Positions 6,144 to 14,349 of a DNA stretch of 17,903 nucleotides are shown here, one piece after another. A program made the translations under genes and the position numbers. The DNA is from Planctomycetaceae bacterium (GTDB lineage: Bacteria; Planctomycetota; Planctomycetia; Pirellulales; Thermoguttaceae). The stretch spans positions 1-17,903 of the forward strand of contig JAITKS010000313.1 of the NCBI GenBank assembly GCA_031278315.1, read 5' to 3'. The notes under the pieces are model-generated. The model had not been told where the DNA came from. It saw nothing but the letters and a program-made list of their open reading frames with translations, and searched no databases. The first letter of the stretch is position 1; every line of letters begins with the position of its first letter.

Positions 6144-6986
6144 ATGTCGATTCGTTGTCAAAATTTTATTCTGTTTTTTTTGTTGATATTATTGTTGTCC
6201 GGTTGCGGAAAGAGACTTGGATCATCTCGCGAATTTGAACGCGAATTTGAAGAGATTCAAACAACATTTGAATCAGCAAGTTCATTGCCGGAAATTGAAA
6301 GAGCAGAAATGTATCGCCGTGTTGCGATTATGTATCAAGGATTAATTGATAAAGGAATTAAATCGGGACAAATATATTATAATCAAGGCAATGCTTGGTA
6401 TTATGCGGGAGAACGCGGTCAAGCAATTGCGGCGTACAAATTAGCGTTACGATATTTACCGCAAAATCCGCGAATAATTGCAAACTTGCGAGTCGCAAGC
6501 GGCGGTAATGTTGATACTGACGCAACCGCAAGTTTAACAGCTGCAGGAATTACAAGCGGTGTAATTACTGCTTTCGAGTATTTATTTTTTTGGCAAAATC
6601 GAATAGGAATTTATCAGAAGTTTTTTTATTCCTCCTTGTTATCGATTTTACTTTTTGCTGTTGGTTTAGTTGGTTTGTTTGTTCGGAATAAATTACGCCG
6701 TTTTTTGAAACGATTAGCAATTTTTCTGCTCGTGCTTACTTTTATTTCAATCGTATCGGCAGCGTATGATTGGTATAGATTTGAGTGTTTTTCATACGCA
6801 GTTATTTCAGTCGAAAATGCACAACCGCGTAAAGGTAATTCCGAACAATACGACAAAGCATTCACTCAACCAATTCCGCTAGGAACGAATGCTGTAATAA
6901 TAAGCGAAAGAGGCGAATGGTTAAATCTGCGATTTGGTGATATGCAAGACGGTTGGCTGCCGAAATCGCAAGTTATACGATACTGA
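6144..6986 (+). CDS. BatE-like TPR/SH3 lipoprotein
   Basis: This predicted lipoprotein has the domain order of BatE-type proteins of the Bat (aerotolerance) operons. A signal peptide ends in the lipobox LLSGC, with the lipidated Cys at residue 21. A TPR-like helical region follows (about 76-118; YYNQGNAWYYAGERGQAIAA, then ALRYLPQNPR). Two transmembrane helices span about 159-180 and 188-208. A C-terminal SH3-type beta domain (218-280) contains GEWLNLRFGDMQDGWLP. TPR and SH3 domains mediate protein contacts, so a scaffolding role at the cell envelope is likely. BatE family members usually sit beside BatA/B/D and an AAA+ MoxR gene; none is visible here, so the link to Bat is by architecture alone. 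The chosen ATG gives the signal peptide; no Shine-Dalgarno is seen. The 3' end is followed at once by a tandem array. Confidence 0.75.
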   Translation: MSIRCQNFILFFLLILLLSGCGKRLGSSREFEREFEEIQTTFESASSLPEIERAEMYRRVAIMYQGLIDKGIKSGQIYYNQGNAWYYAGERGQAIAAYKLALRYLPQNPRIIANLRVASGGNVDTDATASLTAAGITSGVITAFEYLFFWQNRIGIYQKFFYSSLLSILLFAVGLVGLFVRNKLRRFLKRLAIFLLVLTFISIVSAAYDWYRFECFSYAVISVENAQPRKGNSEQYDKAFTQPIPLGTNAVIISERGEWLNLRFGDMQDGWLPKSQVIRY

Positions 6987-7006
6987 TTTTTAATTTTGCC
7001 GCTTTA

Positions 7007-7194
7007 AAATTTTCACCAAAAAAATTTTTTCACCGAAAAAAAATTCACCGAAAAAAATTTTTTCACCGAAAAAAAATTCACCGAAAAAAAATTTTTTCAC
7101 CGAAAAAAAAATCACTGAAAAAAAAATTTTTCACCGAAAAAATTTTTCACTGAAAATTTCACAAAAAAAATTTCACTAAAAAATTTCACTGAAA
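7007..7194 (+). repeat. A/T-rich tandem array of TTCACYGAAAA units
   Basis: About twelve imperfect units share a TTTCACC or TTTCACT core and an A-tract. Early units alternate TTTTTTCACCG-A(7-8) with ATTCACCG-A(7-8), giving a higher-order period of about 30 bp; later units are degenerate. Each TTTTTTCACCGAAAAAA can fold as a weak hairpin with an ACC loop, and neighbouring A- and T-tracts also pair. The array fills most of the 246 bp between the BatE-like and HTH-EIIA genes and stops about 25 bp before the Shine-Dalgarno of the latter. It encodes a short basic reading frame, which I judge meaningless. Confidence 0.9.
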
Positions 7195-7232
7195 GAATTA
7201 CAAATTTTCCAATTGTTTGGAGGTATATTGAT

Positions 7233-7946
7233 ATGCCGTTTTCGAATATGTCGATGGTTCAATTGTCGCGTTATCTTCATTTGCCGGAGGAGCAAGTTCG
7301 AAAGTTGGTTGATCGAGGTTTGATACCGTCGCGGCGTGTGAATGGTGAGTTGTTAATATCCAAAGATGAAGTTCATCGTTGGCTTGAACGGCGTATTGGA
7401 GTTTCAGACGAGAACGAGTTAGCTCGTGTAGAACGTGCACTTGATGGTTCAATTCCGGCGGGTGAATTTGAGGAGTCAATTGTAATTTCGAGTTTGTTTC
7501 CGGCGGGTTCGATAATGATTCCGTTGGAAGCCAAAACGCGGGATTCGGCAATAAGGTCGATGGTTCAAATTGCAATGGGAACTGGTTTATTATGGGACGA
7601 AGCAGCAATGATAGACGCAGTAAAAGAACGTGAAGAATTACATTCGACTGCTCTCGATAACGGAGTTGCGTTTTTGCATCCAAGACGCCCCGCAGCCGGA
7701 ATTTTGGGCGATACGTTTTTATCGCTAGGAATTTCAGTAAATGGGATACCTTTCGGCGGAAGCGGAAAATTGACAGATATTTTTTTTCTTATCTGTTCAA
7801 TGAATGATCGAATACATTTGAGAATATTGGCAAGATTAAGCCGAATTTTATCGACACAAAATTTTCTATTGAGTTTACGTGAAACACAAAATGAAGAGGA
7901 AGCGTTGAGTTTAATTAGATCATCAGAGGAATCAATTGTAAGTTAG
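7233..7946 (+). CDS. excisionase-type HTH fused to PTS EIIA (type 2) domain
   Basis: This is a likely cytoplasmic regulator that joins DNA binding to a phosphorylatable PTS domain. Residues 8-52 form a MerR/excisionase-type winged HTH (LSRYLHLPEEQVRKLVDRGL, then IPSRRVNGELLISKDEVHRWL). Residues about 85-232 match the fructose/Ntr-type EIIA fold. The segment REELHSTALDNGVAFLHPR places His149 at the site phosphorylated by HPr in PtsN-like EIIA (canonical G-IAIPH). The LTDIFFLICS strand and the HLRILARLSRIL helix are also typical. A strong Shine-Dalgarno (GGAGG, 7219-7223) lies 9 nt before the ATG and fixes the start. The fusion is one I associate with planctomycetes. Its partners (HPr, EI or EI-Ntr) are not in the window, so target genes and phosphate source are unknown. 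Confidence 0.88.
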   Translation: MPFSNMSMVQLSRYLHLPEEQVRKLVDRGLIPSRRVNGELLISKDEVHRWLERRIGVSDENELARVERALDGSIPAGEFEESIVISSLFPAGSIMIPLEAKTRDSAIRSMVQIAMGTGLLWDEAAMIDAVKEREELHSTALDNGVAFLHPRRPAAGILGDTFLSLGISVNGIPFGGSGKLTDIFFLICSMNDRIHLRILARLSRILSTQNFLLSLRETQNEEEALSLIRSSEESIVS

Positions 7947-8161
7947 TGAAAAACGGTTATAATTTTTTCAGTTTTTTCATATTTTAATTTTCGGTTCTTG
8001 TTGTCTCTTTGCCGATAAATAATAGATATGCGGAAAGATAATTTGAAAATTGATAATTGCACATTTGTGCGTGAGTTTTTCAATAAAGATCGAAAAAGAA
8101 ATTAAGAAAAAAGATTGTTGGTTATACGTTTGCTGTTATGTGTAAGACAGCATACGATTGA

Positions 8162-8235
8162 GGGCGATTAGCTCAGTTGGTTAGAGCGTCTGGTTTACAC
8201 CCAGAAGGTCAGCGGTTCGAGCCCGTTATCGCCCA
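8162..8235 (+). tRNA. tRNA-Val (anticodon UAC)
   Basis: A full cloverleaf folds by eye. The acceptor stem GGGCGAT pairs with ATCGCCC (8228-8234), with discriminator A at 8235. The D-arm is GCTCAGTTGGTTAGAGC. The anticodon stem TCTGG/CCAGA encloses TTTACAC, giving anticodon TAC and reading valine GUA codons. The T-arm is AGCGG-TTCGAGC-CCGTT. The 3' CCA is not encoded (CTT follows), so a CCA-adding enzyme is required. It stands alone, followed at once by a terminator. Confidence 0.97.
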
Positions 8236-8240
8236 CTTGG

Positions 8241-8276
8241 TCCGATTTGGTATTTTTTTCCAAGCCGGATTTTTTT
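8241..8276 (+). terminator. intrinsic terminator of tRNA-Val
   Basis: TCCGATTTGG (8241-8250) pairs with CCAAGCCGGA (8260-8269) with one mismatch and one G-U pair across a T-rich loop. Seven T residues follow (8270-8276). It begins 5 nt after the tRNA 3' end. Confidence 0.8.
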
Positions 8277-8330
8277 ATCTCTGATTTTTCTGAAATGAAA
8301 AAATTCTTTAACAACTCATTGACGCCATAA

Positions 8331-8370
8331 CTGTTTGATACTGCACTGTTTGATACCGCACTGTTTGCTG
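8331..8370 (-). repeat. 15-bp tandem repeat
   Basis: CTGTTTGATACTGCA (8331-8345) and CTGTTTGATACCGCA (8346-8360) stand in tandem, followed by a partial third copy (CTGTTTG). It lies just past the stop codon of the minus-strand acidic protein gene. In the reading frame reached by a one-base deletion in that gene's A8 run, it would encode VSNSA repeats. Confidence 0.75.
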
Positions 8371-8390
8371 TTATCATTAACTCTGAAATA

Positions 8391-9653
8391 TTATCGTCTT
8401 TTTTTTGCATGAACGGTAACAGGAAATTGAAGCTGTACACCGCAACTCAAATTGGCTATAAGAGGTTTCTTTAATATTTCTTTTCTTTTGTTTACTGGAA
8501 AGATTTCTAAATTCACCTGCCAAATATTCGAATTTTTTGAAACGATAAATGGTACACCCGATATTTGAAGTTTCACTATCGTAAATAAATTTCCGTCATC
8601 TTCAACTAATACAAGTTTATATCCGTCACGTGAAAATTGAAATTTAAGTATATTACCATCAATCTCGACAACACCATTAGGCGGAACCTCTTTTATTAGA
8701 ATTGGTGCAGCATATCTAGTACAACATATAGCACCCAATATCGATTGCATCGGTCCCGGAGGTCTTGAATGTTTGTTGAACATATTAGGCAGATCAGAAA
8801 GATTCGGCAGACCATTTACACCGAAACTCATTATTGTAATTCGTATCTTATTATCGTCTTCGTCGTCATCGTCTTCATCATCATCGTCATCATCTTCGTC
8901 TTCTTCATATTCATATTCGTCATCATCATCATCGTCATCTTCGTCTCCTCCTTCATCATCATCATCATCGTCTTCATCTTCTTCATCTTCGTCTTCATCA
9001 TCTTCGTCTTCATCATATTCGTCATTATCATCTTCGTCATCCTCATATTCATCTTCGACGTCATTATTATTGTCTTCGTCAAAATTATTATCGTCATCGT
9101 TCTCGTATTCATCTTCGTTGTCATTTTTATTTGAGTCATTATTGGCGTCGGCATCAAGATTATCTGCGTCATTATTATCAACTTTTTTAAGATTGACTTT
9201 TAGCGTATATCCATCGTTTCTATCTTTGTAAGTGAAAGTCTTGCTTGACGTTTTTTGATTACTATTAACAAACGCCATTATGTCTGAATCAACAATTCCT
9301 TTCAACGAAATAGAATCTTTCCATTCTTGCAAGAAATCTTTAATTTCAGTTAATCTGCTTTTGTACATTCTTATCAGAATACTAAACGCTTCCATTGTAA
9401 CGGTAGCGCGCATAATATCACCGAAATCATACGTTTTTGCCTCACGAATTCCTTTTAGACAATAATCTAATAAGATACTTTTAAGTTTTTTCTTTCCGAA
9501 TTTTTCATCAATACAATTTACCAGTTTTTTAACAGGTTCTACATCCTTATACATTGCTAATATTCCTGCGCAGTCAATAGCATGCAAAATATCCGCTTCA
9601 TTCTCTAGCCGATTTTGGCTCAAAGATTCTCTTATATATTGTAAGTTTTTCAT
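8391..9653 (-). CDS. unknown protein with a long central acidic domain
   Basis: I do not recognise this family. The 420 residues fall into three parts. Residues 1-157 form a mostly helical N-terminal region with several Cys (28, 47, 65) and many Leu/Ile. Residues 158-268 are a tract almost entirely of Asp, Glu and Asn with a few Tyr, and only one basic residue (Lys176). Residues 269-420 look like a beta-rich globular C-terminal domain (KIRITIMSFG, GVVEIDGNILKFQFSRDGY, then LVLVEDDGNL) ending in the basic run AKKRR. No signal peptide or transmembrane helix is evident, so it is probably cytoplasmic. The intact ends and sustained frame argue for a real gene. The acidic tract could chelate metal, mimic nucleic acid or act as a charged linker; none of these is demonstrated. 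No Shine-Dalgarno precedes the start. It shares the strand of rpoC but lies 266 bp downstream. Confidence 0.8.
   Translation of the reverse strand: MKNLQYIRESLSQNRLENEADILHAIDCAGILAMYKDVEPVKKLVNCIDEKFGKKKLKSILLDYCLKGIREAKTYDFGDIMRATVTMEAFSILIRMYKSRLTEIKDFLQEWKDSISLKGIVDSDIMAFVNSNQKTSSKTFTYKDRNDGYTLKVNLKKVDNNDADNLDADANNDSNKNDNEDEYENDDDNNFDEDNNNDVEDEYEDDEDDNDEYDEDEDDEDEDEEDEDDDDDDEGGDEDDDDDDDEYEYEEDEDDDDDDEDDDDEDDNKIRITIMSFGVNGLPNLSDLPNMFNKHSRPPGPMQSILGAICCTRYAAPILIKEVPPNGVVEIDGNILKFQFSRDGYKLVLVEDDGNLFTIVKLQISGVPFIVSKNSNIWQVNLEIFPVNKRKEILKKPLIANLSCGVQLQFPVTVHAKKRR
8850..9182 (-). repeat. GAT/GAC/GAA trinucleotide-rich coding tract
   Basis: This stretch encodes the acidic domain (residues 158-268). 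On the plus strand it is a run of TCA, TCT and TCG triplets, the complements of Asp and Glu codons. Codons vary between GAT, GAC and GAA and are not one pure repeat, so it is an old or selected tract rather than a fresh expansion. It also leaves long spurious poly-Ser and poly-Ile frames on the plus strand. Confidence 0.9.
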
Positions 9654-9796
9654 ATTAAAGTTTTTTAATATATCAGTGTAATTTTTTGTTTTTTACATTA
9701 ACCCCGAAGAGGGATTAATATTTTTATTACTGACCGCAATTCTTTTGACAAGAATTTTTAACTGTAATTTTTTAGAAATATTCTATTATGAATTTG

Positions 9797-9815
9797 GTAA
9801 TATATCGGTGAAATT
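9797..9815 (+). repeat. stop-associated motif, isolated copy
   Basis: GTAATATATCGGTGAAAT matches the consensus with one internal substitution (CGG for CAG). A truncated copy, GTAATATATCAG, follows at 9829-9840. Neither is close behind a plus-strand stop codon. Confidence 0.65.
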
Positions 9816-9839
9816 AATTTATTTTACCGTAATATATCA

Positions 9840-9900
9840 GTTAGTTTTACAATTCATAACTCAAAAAAGTTGAAAGATAAAAAATTCACTGATATATTAC
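9840..9900 (-). repeat. 61-bp module carrying the stop-associated motif, rpoC 3' end
   Basis: It matches 3334-3395 along its length (GTTAGTTTTACAATTCATAA ... GATATATTAC). On the minus strand the motif GTAATATATCAGTGAAT starts at 9900, 19 nt after the rpoC stop codon. Confidence 0.8.
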
Positions 9901-9919
9901 TGAAATTGGTGATTATTAC

Positions 9920-12900
9920 TTATTCATTTTCGTCACCGTCTAAGTTGTATTCTTCCATCATTTCGTTGTCGTTATCGTATTCTGTTGTTATTTCGTTATA
10001 GAAGTCGGCGTTTTTTAAGTTTTCTTTGTTTCCGTTTTTACTTCCGAATTCGTCTTCTGTGTCAGGAATATCATTTAACAAAGTGTAACTTTTTGGACCT
10101 TTATTTGAGAAAATATCATTCTCTGCTGCCATTTCGTGAGCGGCACCTTCTCTATAACGCCACTGTGATTTCTGATAATTGCGGAATCCGGTACCTGCCG
10201 GTACAAGATGTCCAAGTATTACATTTTCTTTTAGTCCAATTAAATTATCTGTCTTGCTTGCAAGAGCAGCTTCGGTTAGAACTTTTGTAGTCTCTTGGAA
10301 ACTTGCTGCTGAAATGAAACTTGAACTCTGTACAGCTGCTTTCGTTATTCCTAACAATCGCGTTGTAACACGTGCTTGTTCTGTTTTTTTCACTTTCGCC
10401 GGTTTCTTTCCTGCTGCTATTATTTCGTCGTTAATCTGATCGAGATCATCACGCAAAATAATTGCATCAATTTCTAACGAAGTATCACCTGGATCAACAA
10501 TTTTAACACATTTCGCTATATCCTCATTCGAGCTTTTCACTAGATGCTTATCAACTTCGATACCTTCCAATAATTTTGTATCACCCGAAGATTCTACACG
10601 TACTTTTCGTAACATTTGCGAAACGATAATTTCAATATGTTTGTCGTTTATTTGTACTCGTTGGCTTCGATAAACATTTTGAATTTCGCGCACGAGATAT
10701 TCTTGTACAGCTTCTTCACCTTGTATTCTCAATATATCATGCGGTACGAGAGGACCGTCGGTTATAGCTTGTCCGGCTTTAACAAAATCGCCGGAGTGAA
10801 CTCTTAAATGTTTACCGTGTGAAATTTCATGGATTCGTTCTGCTCCTGTTTCTTCGTTGCGAATTACAATAGTACGCTTTCCGTGCCGTTTTTCTCCGAG
10901 CAAAACTAGACCGTCAATTTCAGCGATTACGGCGGGGTCTTTTGGTTTACGGGCTTCAAAAATTTCTGTTACCCGCGGCAGACCTCCCGTAATATCTTGT
11001 GTTCCGCTAACATCACGTGCAGATTTAGCAAGCAAAGTACCTCTTTCAACAACTGCTCCGTCTTCTACTTCTATAATTGCCTTACCCGGCAGATAGTAGA
11101 AGTCGAGAGTTTCAATTCCGTTTACATCTTTCAAGTCGATTTGGGGATGCCGATCACCTTTAAGTTCTGTTACAGTTCGCCGCATTTTACCGGTGTTTAA
11201 GTCTTTTTCTGATCGAACTGTTTCACCGTCAACTACATCGACATACTGAACTTTACCGGCTACTTTTGCAAGAATCGGAACGCTATGCGGGTCCCAACTA
11301 CAAATTGTTTGTCCGACTTCAATTTGCTGATTCTCTTTGACAATAATATTTGCACCAATCGGCACGTTATACTTATCGCGTTCCCGACCGCGTTGATCAA
11401 GAATCGCAACTGCACCATTTCTTGAAAGCGAAATCTGCTGACCAGTCGATTCAATTACTTCTAACTGTACGAATTTAACCAATCCGGGATATTTCGTCTT
11501 GATTTCATTATCTTCGACATCACGAGCTGCAACACCGCCGATATGAAATGTCCGCATTGTCAGCTGAGTACCGGGTTCGCCAATACTTTGTGCCGCAATG
11601 ATTCCTGCCGCAAGTCCTTCTTCGACTTTACGTCCCGTTGAGAGATCCATTCCGTAACAACAAGCGCAAACGCCAAGTTCAGCTTCGCATGTCATTGGAC
11701 TGCGAATTTGAATTTTCTCCAGACCGAGTTCTTCTATTTTTCGTGCGATTTCCGATGTAATTAATTCATTCTCGCGAACAATAACTTCGTCTGTAATCGG
11801 ATTGACAATATTTGTACGAGACATTCGTCCTCGAATTGAATCTGCAAGACTCACCTCAACTTTTTCACCGCGATAAATTACTCCTTTTGTAATACCTTGT
11901 GTTGTACCGCAATCGTCCATTGTTACTACAAAATTTTGGGCGACATCTGCTAATTTTCGTGTAAGGTATCCTGAATCGGCAGTTTTTAATGCTGTATCTG
12001 CTAGACCTTTACGAGCGCCGTGTGTTGAACTGAAATATTCTAATACGGAAAGTCCTTCGCGGAAATTTGCTTTAATTGGAGTTTCGATAATTTTACCGTT
12101 AGGTTTTGCCATCAATCCGCGCATTCCTGCTAGTTGCCGGATTTGTTCTGTACCGCCTCGTGCGCCGGATATTGCCATAAGGTGAATCGGATTTACATAC
12201 CATTCTTGACGCGTATCGCTTTCGAGTTCTTTCATCATTTGAGTTGTTATATCTTCTCTTGCGTGTGTCCATGTATCGAGAACTTGATTATATCTTTCGA
12301 CTTCGGTTATAATTCCGCCTTCATAGCGGCGATAAATTTTTGCAACTTGTTTTTCTGCGTTTTCGATAATATCTTGTTTTGCTTTTGGTGTTATCAAGTC
12401 GTCTGTTGAGAATGATAGACCGCTTTTTGTACTTTCTTCAAATCCCAGCCGCATCATGTTATCGAGCAGATCGATAGTTGCGCGTCTTCCTAGATATTCG
12501 TGGCAATCGCTAATAACAGTTTGCAAACCGCCTGATTTAAGCGGTTCGTTGTAGTACGGCATACCTTCGCCGAGAATATTATTGAAAATTAATCTTCCAG
12601 CAGTTGTTTCGAATAATTTACCTTCGGTGATATGCGGATTTTTGAGCCATCTGCCTTTGGGCATTCGTACTTTTATCAATGCGTGAACGTTAATTATTTT
12701 GTGTGCATGTGCGAGCAAAGCTTCTTCACCGCTTGCGAAAATCATACCTTCGCCTTTCATGCCCGGTCTTGACATAGTTATATAGTAGCAACCCATAACA
12801 ACATCTTGCGAGGGTGAAATAATTGGCGTACCGTTTGCCGGAGTGAAAATGTTGTTTGTTGAAAGCATCAATGTATGCGCCTCGACTTGAGCTTCAAGCG

Positions 12901-14311
12901 ACAGCGGTAAATGTACAGCCATTTGATCGCCGTCGAAATCTGCATTAAATCCGCGGCAAACAAGCGGATGCAATTTGATTGCATTACCTTCAACCAAAGT
13001 CGGTTCGAATGCTTGGATACCCATTCGGTGTAATGTCGGCGCACGATTTAATAGAACCGGATGATTTTGAATAACTTCTTCAAGAATATCCCAAACTTCT
13101 TCATCTTTTCTTTCCAGCATTTTTTTTGCGCTTTTGATAGTGTCGGCGTGTTGTAGTTCTTTAAGGCGTCTTATGATGAAAGGTTGAAATAGTTCGAGTG
13201 CGATTTTTTTCGGGATCCCGCATTGATGTAACCGTAATTGCGGACCGACGACAATTACACTTCGTGCTGAGTAATCGACTCGTTTACCTAGTAGATTTTC
13301 GCGGAATCTGCCTTGTTTTCCTTTGATCATATCTGTCAAAGATTTTAACGGCCGATTACTTGAGCCGAGTACGGGTCTTTTACATCTTCCGTTATCGAAT
13401 AGAGAATCGACTGATTGTTGCAGCATTCGTTTTTCGTTACGAATAATCACGTCGGGGGCGTTTAGGTCAACTAATTTTTTGAGCCGTGTGTTACGGTTTA
13501 TGATTCTTCGGTAGAGATCATTTAGGTCGCTTGTTGCGAAAGTTCCGGATTCAAGTAGGACGAGCGGACGCAAGTCGGGCGGGATAACAGGAATTGCATC
13601 GAGAACCATCCATTCGGGTTTGTTGTCGCTGTCCCGCAATGCCTCGACTAGTTTGAGCCGATTGATTAGGTCTTTTCGGCGTTGTTTTGATTTCGTTTCT
13701 GTCATTTCGACTCGCAGTTCTTCGGAGAGTGCAACCAAGTCGATATCGGCGAGTAATTTTCGGATTGCTTCTGCGCCCATATCGGCATCGAAAGAGCCGG
13801 TAGGGTAATCTTCTTTTGCTTGTCTATATTCTTCGTCGGTTAAGAGTTGACCTTTTTTTAACGGTGTATCACCCGGATTAACAACGACGTAATCTTGAAA
13901 GTAGATAATTTTTTCGAGACTGCTTGCTCTCATTGAGAGTAATGTTGCGAGCCGGCTTGATGCTGCTTTGAAGAACCAGATATGTACGACAGGTGCAGCG
14001 AGGTCAACGTGTCCCATTCTTTTGCGCCGAACTCGGCTATGTGTGATTTTGACTCCGCAGCGGTCGCATGTCATACCTTTATATTTCATTCCGCGATATT
14101 TTCCGCATGCGCATTCCCAATCTTTTTCAGGTCCGAATATTTTTTCGCAGAACAGTCCGTCTCTTTCAGGACGATAAGTTCTGTAGTTAATTGTTTCCGG
14201 TTTTTTGACTTCGCCGTAAGACCAACCTCGTATATCGCTCGGTTTAGCCAAGCTGATTTTGACGGAGGCGTAATCATTGATCATATCGTACTGAAGGTCA
14301 TTTGTACTCAT
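9920..14311 (-). CDS. rpoC: DNA-directed RNA polymerase beta' subunit
   Basis: This is the largest catalytic subunit of RNA polymerase. The N-terminal zinc site is intact (Cys67, Cys69, Cys82, Cys85). The catalytic Mg site NADFDGDQM carries Asp458, Asp460 and Asp462. The second zinc site has Cys801, Cys875, Cys882 and Cys885. The trigger loop GEPGTQLTMRTFHIGG spans 911-926. The 1463-residue length is in the normal range. It ends in an unusual acidic tail rich in Asp, Asn and Glu (about 1440-1463) beyond the conserved core. AGGAG lies about 15 nt upstream of the ATG, a long spacing. rpoB, normally directly upstream, is absent: the 202 bp before rpoC hold only a possible short ORF, and the next gene is a lipoprotein. 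The subunit assignment is certain; the separation from rpoB is seen directly within the 3.6 kb available. Confidence 0.99.
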   Translation of the reverse strand: MSTNDLQYDMINDYASVKISLAKPSDIRGWSYGEVKKPETINYRTYRPERDGLFCEKIFGPEKDWECACGKYRGMKYKGMTCDRCGVKITHSRVRRKRMGHVDLAAPVVHIWFFKAASSRLATLLSMRASSLEKIIYFQDYVVVNPGDTPLKKGQLLTDEEYRQAKEDYPTGSFDADMGAEAIRKLLADIDLVALSEELRVEMTETKSKQRRKDLINRLKLVEALRDSDNKPEWMVLDAIPVIPPDLRPLVLLESGTFATSDLNDLYRRIINRNTRLKKLVDLNAPDVIIRNEKRMLQQSVDSLFDNGRCKRPVLGSSNRPLKSLTDMIKGKQGRFRENLLGKRVDYSARSVIVVGPQLRLHQCGIPKKIALELFQPFIIRRLKELQHADTIKSAKKMLERKDEEVWDILEEVIQNHPVLLNRAPTLHRMGIQAFEPTLVEGNAIKLHPLVCRGFNADFDGDQMAVHLPLSLEAQVEAHTLMLSTNNIFTPANGTPIISPSQDVVMGCYYITMSRPGMKGEGMIFASGEEALLAHAHKIINVHALIKVRMPKGRWLKNPHITEGKLFETTAGRLIFNNILGEGMPYYNEPLKSGGLQTVISDCHEYLGRRATIDLLDNMMRLGFEESTKSGLSFSTDDLITPKAKQDIIENAEKQVAKIYRRYEGGIITEVERYNQVLDTWTHAREDITTQMMKELESDTRQEWYVNPIHLMAISGARGGTEQIRQLAGMRGLMAKPNGKIIETPIKANFREGLSVLEYFSSTHGARKGLADTALKTADSGYLTRKLADVAQNFVVTMDDCGTTQGITKGVIYRGEKVEVSLADSIRGRMSRTNIVNPITDEVIVRENELITSEIARKIEELGLEKIQIRSPMTCEAELGVCACCYGMDLSTGRKVEEGLAAGIIAAQSIGEPGTQLTMRTFHIGGVAARDVEDNEIKTKYPGLVKFVQLEVIESTGQQISLSRNGAVAILDQRGRERDKYNVPIGANIIVKENQQIEVGQTICSWDPHSVPILAKVAGKVQYVDVVDGETVRSEKDLNTGKMRRTVTELKGDRHPQIDLKDVNGIETLDFYYLPGKAIIEVEDGAVVERGTLLAKSARDVSGTQDITGGLPRVTEIFEARKPKDPAVIAEIDGLVLLGEKRHGKRTIVIRNEETGAERIHEISHGKHLRVHSGDFVKAGQAITDGPLVPHDILRIQGEEAVQEYLVREIQNVYRSQRVQINDKHIEIIVSQMLRKVRVESSGDTKLLEGIEVDKHLVKSSNEDIAKCVKIVDPGDTSLEIDAIILRDDLDQINDEIIAAGKKPAKVKKTEQARVTTRLLGITKAAVQSSSFISAASFQETTKVLTEAALASKTDNLIGLKENVILGHLVPAGTGFRNYQKSQWRYREGAAHEMAAENDIFSNKGPKSYTLLNDIPDTEDEFGSKNGNKENLKNADFYNEITTEYDNDNEMMEEYNLDGDENE

Positions 14312-14349
14312 GTTTACCTAAAATCTCCTGCAACAAATAGGGTAAGGCG

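Larger units (their letters stand above)
9654..9919. other. intergenic region with several copies of the stop-associated motif
   Basis: This 266-bp gap between the rpoC 3' end and the acidic protein gene holds four copies of the motif: plus-oriented at 9667-9683 (degenerate), 9797-9815 and 9829-9840 (truncated), and minus-oriented at 9884-9900. No gene is seen. The promoter of the acidic protein gene should also lie here. Confidence 0.65.

Noticed and set aside
6953..7153. Short basic reading frame (HRKK/FSPKK repeats)
   Set aside because: It overlaps the BatE-like 3' end and merely translates the tandem array; composition is dictated by the repeat.
7007..7194. CRISPR array
   Set aside because: Units are too short and there are no unique spacers or adjacent cas genes; it is a simple A/T-rich tandem repeat.
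8130..8158. Promoter of tRNA-Val (TTGCTG, 17 nt, TACGAT)
   Set aside because: Initiation from this -10 box would fall almost at the first tRNA base, leaving no room for a 5' leader; an alternative pair upstream (TTGTTG/TATGTG) matches consensus poorly.
8195..8440. Minus-strand frame ending in DNGLEPLTFWV
   Set aside because: Its end is the translation of the antisense of tRNA-Val, a common artefact. Only the frameshift possibility at the A8 run is kept, as a weak finding.
8773..9231. Plus-strand frames of poly-Ser or poly-Ile opposite the acidic protein
   Set aside because: They are the complement of Asp/Glu codon runs; the minus-strand frame has ordinary flanking domains, the plus-strand frames do not.
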